NCBI GenBank assembly: GCA_050251775.1
Contig: JBFWMD010000003.1
Span: 26,193 to 90,192 of the forward strand
Length of the DNA stretch: 64,000 nt
Direction of reading: 5' to 3'
Origin: Paucidesulfovibrio sp050251775
GTDB taxonomy: Bacteria > Desulfobacterota > Desulfovibrionia > Desulfovibrionales > Desulfovibrionaceae
The notes beneath the pieces are model-generated. The model did not search any database, had not been told where the DNA came from, and was given only the letters and a program-made list of their open reading frames with translations. Shown here one piece after another: positions 60,491 to 64,000 of this stretch (positions are counted from its first letter, which is position 1; the number at the start of each line of letters is the position of its first letter). The translations under genes and the position numbers were made by a program.

Positions 60491-63328
60491 GTCGGTGAGT
60501 CTGGAAATAATTGTGAAAAGCTTTTCCATGTCCACGGGCTTGCTCATGTAGTCGTCCATGCCCGCTTTGATCATCCGTTCCCGGTCTCCCTTCATGGCAT
60601 AAGCGGTCAGGGCCACAATGGGAATATCAGGCCGGGCGGACGTCACCCCGGAGCGGATATGCCTTGTGGCTTCCAGGCCATCCATTTCCGGCATCTGAAT
60701 ATCCATGAGCACCACGTCAAAGGGCTCTTCATTGAGCGCGGTGAGCACCTCGTGCCCATTGTTGGCCACTCGCACGCTATGACCCGCATCCTTGAGGAAA
60801 TACGTCAGAAATTCCTGATTCAACTCGTTGTCTTCAGCCAGGAGCACCCGCTTTCCTAACGCGGACGCGCTTTCCGTCGCTTCCGAGGATGCCTCTTCGG
60901 CAGGCTCCGCACACGGCAGTTCGATTTCAAAATAGAAACGGCTGCCCTCTCCTTCCTTGCTTCGGACGTGAATCTCTCCGCCCATCATCTCCACCAGCCG
61001 CTTGGAAATGGCCAAGCCAAGACCTGTGCCCCGATGCCGTTTGCTCAATGAGGGTTCCAGTTGCGAAAAGACATCGAACAGCCGTCCTTGATCCGCATCG
61101 GAAATGCCGATGCCAGTATCCGTGACGCTGAACTGCAATCGTGCGCGCCGATTATTTTCCTCAATCAGTTTCACGTCCATTGCAACGGAGCCATGGTCCG
61201 TGAATTTGATGGCATTTCCCACCAGGTTCGAAAGCACCTGGCCGATGCGGCAGGAGTCTCCAAGATACCTGTCCGGGAGATCCTCCGGTACGGTACTGCG
61301 CAGATCCAGGTTCTTTTCCATGGCCGCCAAGCGGAATGTGCCCACCACGACTTCCAGGCGCTCCCGGAGCTGGAAGGGCTCCTCGGCGATCTCCATCTTG
61401 CGCGCCTCGATCTTGGAAAAATCCAGGATGTCGTTGATGATTTCCAAAAGGGAACGGGAAGCCTCCTTGATGCTCTTCACGTATTCCGCCTGCTGCGGCT
61501 GGAGTCCCGCACCCAGGACCATGTCCGTCATTCCGATGATCCCCCCCAAAGGGGTGCGGATCTCATGGCTCATGTTCGCCAGAAATTCGCTTTTGGCCTG
61601 GCTGGCCTGTTCAGCCTCCTCCTTGGCGCTGCGCAGGGCGTCTTCCATGGCCGTTCGCTCCGTGTTGTCCCGGAACATGGCCAGAATGCGGCCTCCCTCC
61701 AGAAGCCGGGCGCTCAGATCCACGGTGATTTCCCGTCCGAAACCTGTGCGCAGGTTCATCTCCGTGCGCAACGTCGTTCCGTTCTTGACGCTGCGTAGCT
61801 CCTCCCGCACACGTTCCGTGTCCCTGCTGATCAGTTCACGAGGGTCCATGGCCTTGATCTCTTCCAGGCTGTACCCGAGAATCTCCGTGACCATGGGGTT
61901 TGCGTCCAGCACCCGGCCTTTGAGGTCCAGCAGGAAGATCGCCTCCGAGGCCTGCTCGTAGAGGGAACGGTAATCCCGCTGGCTCTGCTCCAGTCTCCGC
62001 TGGTAGGCTTGGCTTTCGGACATGTCCTCGATGAAGCCTTCGAGGTAGGGATAGTTGTCGCGCCGATCACGCAGAAGCCGGACATGCGTCCGGCCCGTAA
62101 AGGTAGTGTTGTCCGCGCGGCGATACTCGTATTCGAAAGGTTCCAGTTCTTCACCGGACAGCACCAGCTTCTGTAACCGCTCCTGATCGGACTTATCCCC
62201 GAGCAGTGCATCCGGCCGTTCCTCGCTGACCTGGATCAGCTCCTCAGGAGATTCGTACCCAAACATGCGCGCCAGTGACATGTTGCAGACCAGAATACGC
62301 CCTTCAAGATTGGTCCGGAAAATTCCCAGGATGGAGTTTTCAAAAATGCCGCGGAATTTCTCTTCCGCGATGCACAGGCGCTCGTTGACCCCCAGAAGTT
62401 CTGACGTGCGCTGTTCCACCCGCCGTTCCAGATCGTCATGGGCGCGCCGGATTTGCTCCTCGGCCCGGACGCGGTCCGTGATGTCCTCGACAATACCGAG
62501 CACCGCGTCCGCCTTGCCCTCACTGTCCAGGATCGGGATTTTGACCACGTGGAGCACCGCTTCCAGCTTTTCCGACAGCCGCTCCCGGACGCACAATTCC
62601 ACAGGACTGCGGATCAGCACAGCGTTGCGGTCCGACTGCTCGCGCCACGCGTTGCCCTGTTCATCAAAGAGGTCCTGGTCTGTCTTTCCGATGATCCGTT
62701 CACGCTCCAGCCCAGTCATCTCTTCCATTTTGCTGTTCCAGAGGGTGTAGCGCAGGTCGTTCTTAACCTTCTTGACGAACAGGCCCACCGGAAGATTCTT
62801 GATGATCTGCGAGAGAAAAAGCTTTTGTTCGAGGATGATCTCCTCGGCGACCTTGCGCGCGGAAATGTCGCGCGCGATACTCAGAACCACTTCCTGCTCA
62901 CCGTGGGTCACGATGCGGGCGCTGATCTCCACCGGGACCTGCCTGCCGCTGCGGGAGCGGAACACCGCCTCGAAGGAATAATTCCCCCTGCTGGCCACCC
63001 TGCTGAACACCTTGTCCACTCTGGAGCGGAACTGCTCCCCGGTCAGCTGACTGAAATGTTTTCCGATCAGCTCTTCCAGAGAGTAGCCCAATCGGTTGCA
63101 GGTCATTCTGTTGGCATCAATGATCGTGCCGTCCAGACGATGCATGATGATGATGTCGCCGGCGCAACTGAAAAACGTGCTGTAGATGTTTTCGCGTTGT
63201 CGTTCCGTGTCCGACGGCAACGGCGCTTCCGGAGCGCTTCGAATTGTGGCGAACAATTGCCGCAACGCGTCGGCTCGTTCCGGGTCCACTCCCGTCAGCA
63301 ATCGTTCCAGTTGCTGTTTCCAAGGCAT
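60476..63328 (-). CDS. Multi-PAS hybrid histidine kinase with receiver domain
   Basis: A 950-residue cytosolic hybrid kinase. About four PAS/PAC domains fill residues 45-560. HisKA has the phospho-acceptor His in SHEIRTPLGG (about residue 586). The HATPase domain carries NLVGNAIKFT, DTGIGI and GTGLGLAI. A C-terminal receiver domain has VLMDIQMPEMDG with phospho-acceptor Asp near 873. No membrane segment is visible, so it senses an intracellular signal. No adjacent response-regulator gene is present. The start at 63328 is chosen for its AAGGGA site; the upstream extension has no homology. Confidence 0.92.
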   Translation of the reverse strand: MPWKQQLERLLTGVDPERADALRQLFATIRSAPEAPLPSDTERQRENIYSTFFSCAGDIIIMHRLDGTIIDANRMTCNRLGYSLEELIGKHFSQLTGEQFRSRVDKVFSRVASRGNYSFEAVFRSRSGRQVPVEISARIVTHGEQEVVLSIARDISARKVAEEIILEQKLFLSQIIKNLPVGLFVKKVKNDLRYTLWNSKMEEMTGLERERIIGKTDQDLFDEQGNAWREQSDRNAVLIRSPVELCVRERLSEKLEAVLHVVKIPILDSEGKADAVLGIVEDITDRVRAEEQIRRAHDDLERRVEQRTSELLGVNERLCIAEEKFRGIFENSILGIFRTNLEGRILVCNMSLARMFGYESPEELIQVSEERPDALLGDKSDQERLQKLVLSGEELEPFEYEYRRADNTTFTGRTHVRLLRDRRDNYPYLEGFIEDMSESQAYQRRLEQSQRDYRSLYEQASEAIFLLDLKGRVLDANPMVTEILGYSLEEIKAMDPRELISRDTERVREELRSVKNGTTLRTEMNLRTGFGREITVDLSARLLEGGRILAMFRDNTERTAMEDALRSAKEEAEQASQAKSEFLANMSHEIRTPLGGIIGMTDMVLGAGLQPQQAEYVKSIKEASRSLLEIINDILDFSKIEARKMEIAEEPFQLRERLEVVVGTFRLAAMEKNLDLRSTVPEDLPDRYLGDSCRIGQVLSNLVGNAIKFTDHGSVAMDVKLIEENNRRARLQFSVTDTGIGISDADQGRLFDVFSQLEPSLSKRHRGTGLGLAISKRLVEMMGGEIHVRSKEGEGSRFYFEIELPCAEPAEEASSEATESASALGKRVLLAEDNELNQEFLTYFLKDAGHSVRVANNGHEVLTALNEEPFDVVLMDIQMPEMDGLEATRHIRSGVTSARPDIPIVALTAYAMKGDRERMIKAGMDDYMSKPVDMEKLFTIISRLTDPDRT

Positions 63329-63542
63329 CTTTGTTAATCCCTTAGCTTGTGAATGACAGACCACAACCACTGCCGGAGCATTTCTGATCCATAGCCCAGG
63401 AAGTGTTTCCCTGTCCACGGGCCGATATCCCACAGCGGCCTTCCTTTGAGCTTTCTTTTCCTCATTGTCGGTTGATCGTTGTTGACAGCAGCTCCATTCC
63501 CTTCTTAAATTGCAGTAACATCGGGAGTTACTGAGACATATC

Positions 63543-64000
63543 ATGCAGCCTATCTTTTCTTTTTTGCCAGGACTGAGCCGGACAAGCCTGAAATGGAAAC
63601 TGCTCATCCTCACCTTAAGCGGTCCCCTGATCATTGCTCTGGTTTTGGCCCTGATCAATATCTGGGACAGCGAAAGCGCCGCCATGGAAACCGTGCTCAA
63701 CCGAAGCCGGACCGTCGTGGATATGGCCGAATCCATTCGCACGGAATTCGCCGACAAGATCCAACGGGGGGTGATCCGCCCCTTTTCCGAATTGTCTCCG
63801 GATCAGGTCATGGATGCCGTGCCCATTGTCGTGGCCATGCGCATGGCCCAGGGCAGCGCCCAACAAGGCGAATTTTTTGTCCGCACCCCCAAGGTTGCCC
63901 CCCGAAACCCCGCGAATACGCCTGATTCCGTCGAGCTACAGGCCCTTGAACAACTCAAGTCGCGTAACCTTCGGGAGTTCACGGTCACAGAACCGGACCG
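63543..64000 (+). CDS. Probable methyl-accepting chemotaxis protein (partial, runs off window)
   Basis: The first 152 residues of a membrane protein that continues past the end. A membrane segment (about residues 18-42) is followed by a periplasmic domain with VPIVVAMRMAQ and a PRNPANTPDSVE block that resembles the Tll0287-like/DUF3365 sensor domain found in many chemoreceptors and kinases. The output domain is not in the window, so either a chemoreceptor or a sensor kinase is possible. The start at 63543 has a weak GAG site. It is divergent from the hybrid kinase. Confidence 0.65.
   Translation, partial: MQPIFSFLPGLSRTSLKWKLLILTLSGPLIIALVLALINIWDSESAAMETVLNRSRTVVDMAESIRTEFADKIQRGVIRPFSELSPDQVMDAVPIVVAMRMAQGSAQQGEFFVRTPKVAPRNPANTPDSVELQALEQLKSRNLREFTVTEPD

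Noticed and set aside
1..64000. CRISPR arrays or complete insertion sequences
   Set aside because: No regularly spaced repeats and no transposase gene with terminal inverted repeats were seen.

Overview
The window reads as a chromosomal segment of a high-GC, Desulfovibrio-like sulfate reducer (Desulfobacterota, Desulfovibrionales). Support comes from gene content: a class I hybrid cluster protein, a fused FAD/Fe-S D-lactate-dehydrogenase-type oxidoreductase, an SH3/NlpC-P60 lipoprotein resembling the Desulfovibrio vulgaris enzyme, many lipoproteins, dense cyclic-di-GMP and two-component signalling, and palindromic intergenic elements typical of these genomes. Species cannot be fixed from the sequence alone.

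Layout. 1-11 kb is a long minus-strand run of tightly packed, often overlapping genes. In transcription order these are a DUF429 gene with an in-frame amber codon, a ChaN-PDZ lipoprotein, a small lipoprotein, a TPR/GT41 O-GlcNAc-transferase-like protein, mutM, murJ, a TrmN6-type methyltransferase, a DUF3795 protein, a half-Rad50-like ATPase, an Mre11-like phosphoesterase and a coiled-coil protein. 11.2-12.5 kb holds a phenylacetate-CoA-ligase-like gene with a clear terminator. 12.6-12.9 kb is a tRNA-Lys/tRNA-Glu unit with promoter and terminator. 12.9-18.7 kb looks like an accessory islet beside the tRNAs: gene-poor DNA, a GNAT acetyltransferase, a large MmeI-like type IIG restriction-modification enzyme and a PD-(D/E)XK-like nuclease.

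18.7-31.4 kb carries housekeeping and metabolic genes (hydrolase, phosphoesterase, quinone oxidoreductase, D-lactate-dehydrogenase type flavoprotein), a membrane diguanylate cyclase, a kinase/response-regulator pair, a SLOG-like protein, and a LysR regulator divergent from an AhpD-like gene. 31.6-32.1 kb encodes a bacterial CULT (cereblon-type, thalidomide-binding) domain protein. 32.3-37.1 kb encodes two secreted proteins, one a 1140-residue beta-sandwich repeat protein. hcp follows, then FecR-like, EAL-HDOD and unknown genes, and an RND efflux pair.

47-64 kb contains palindromic repeats, a periplasmic binding protein, the NlpC/P60 lipoprotein, an RsbW-like ATPase, a CAP lipoprotein, DUF4139, a CPBP protease, an NfeD/SPFH pair, CheW, two GGDEF proteins, a large hybrid kinase and the start of a probable chemoreceptor.

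The most interesting items are the CULT protein with every ligand-cage tryptophan and zinc cysteine in human cereblon spacing, the half-Rad50/Mre11/coiled-coil cluster, the MmeI-like enzyme plus nuclease pair, and the amber-interrupted DUF429 gene whose reading frame clearly continues past the stop.
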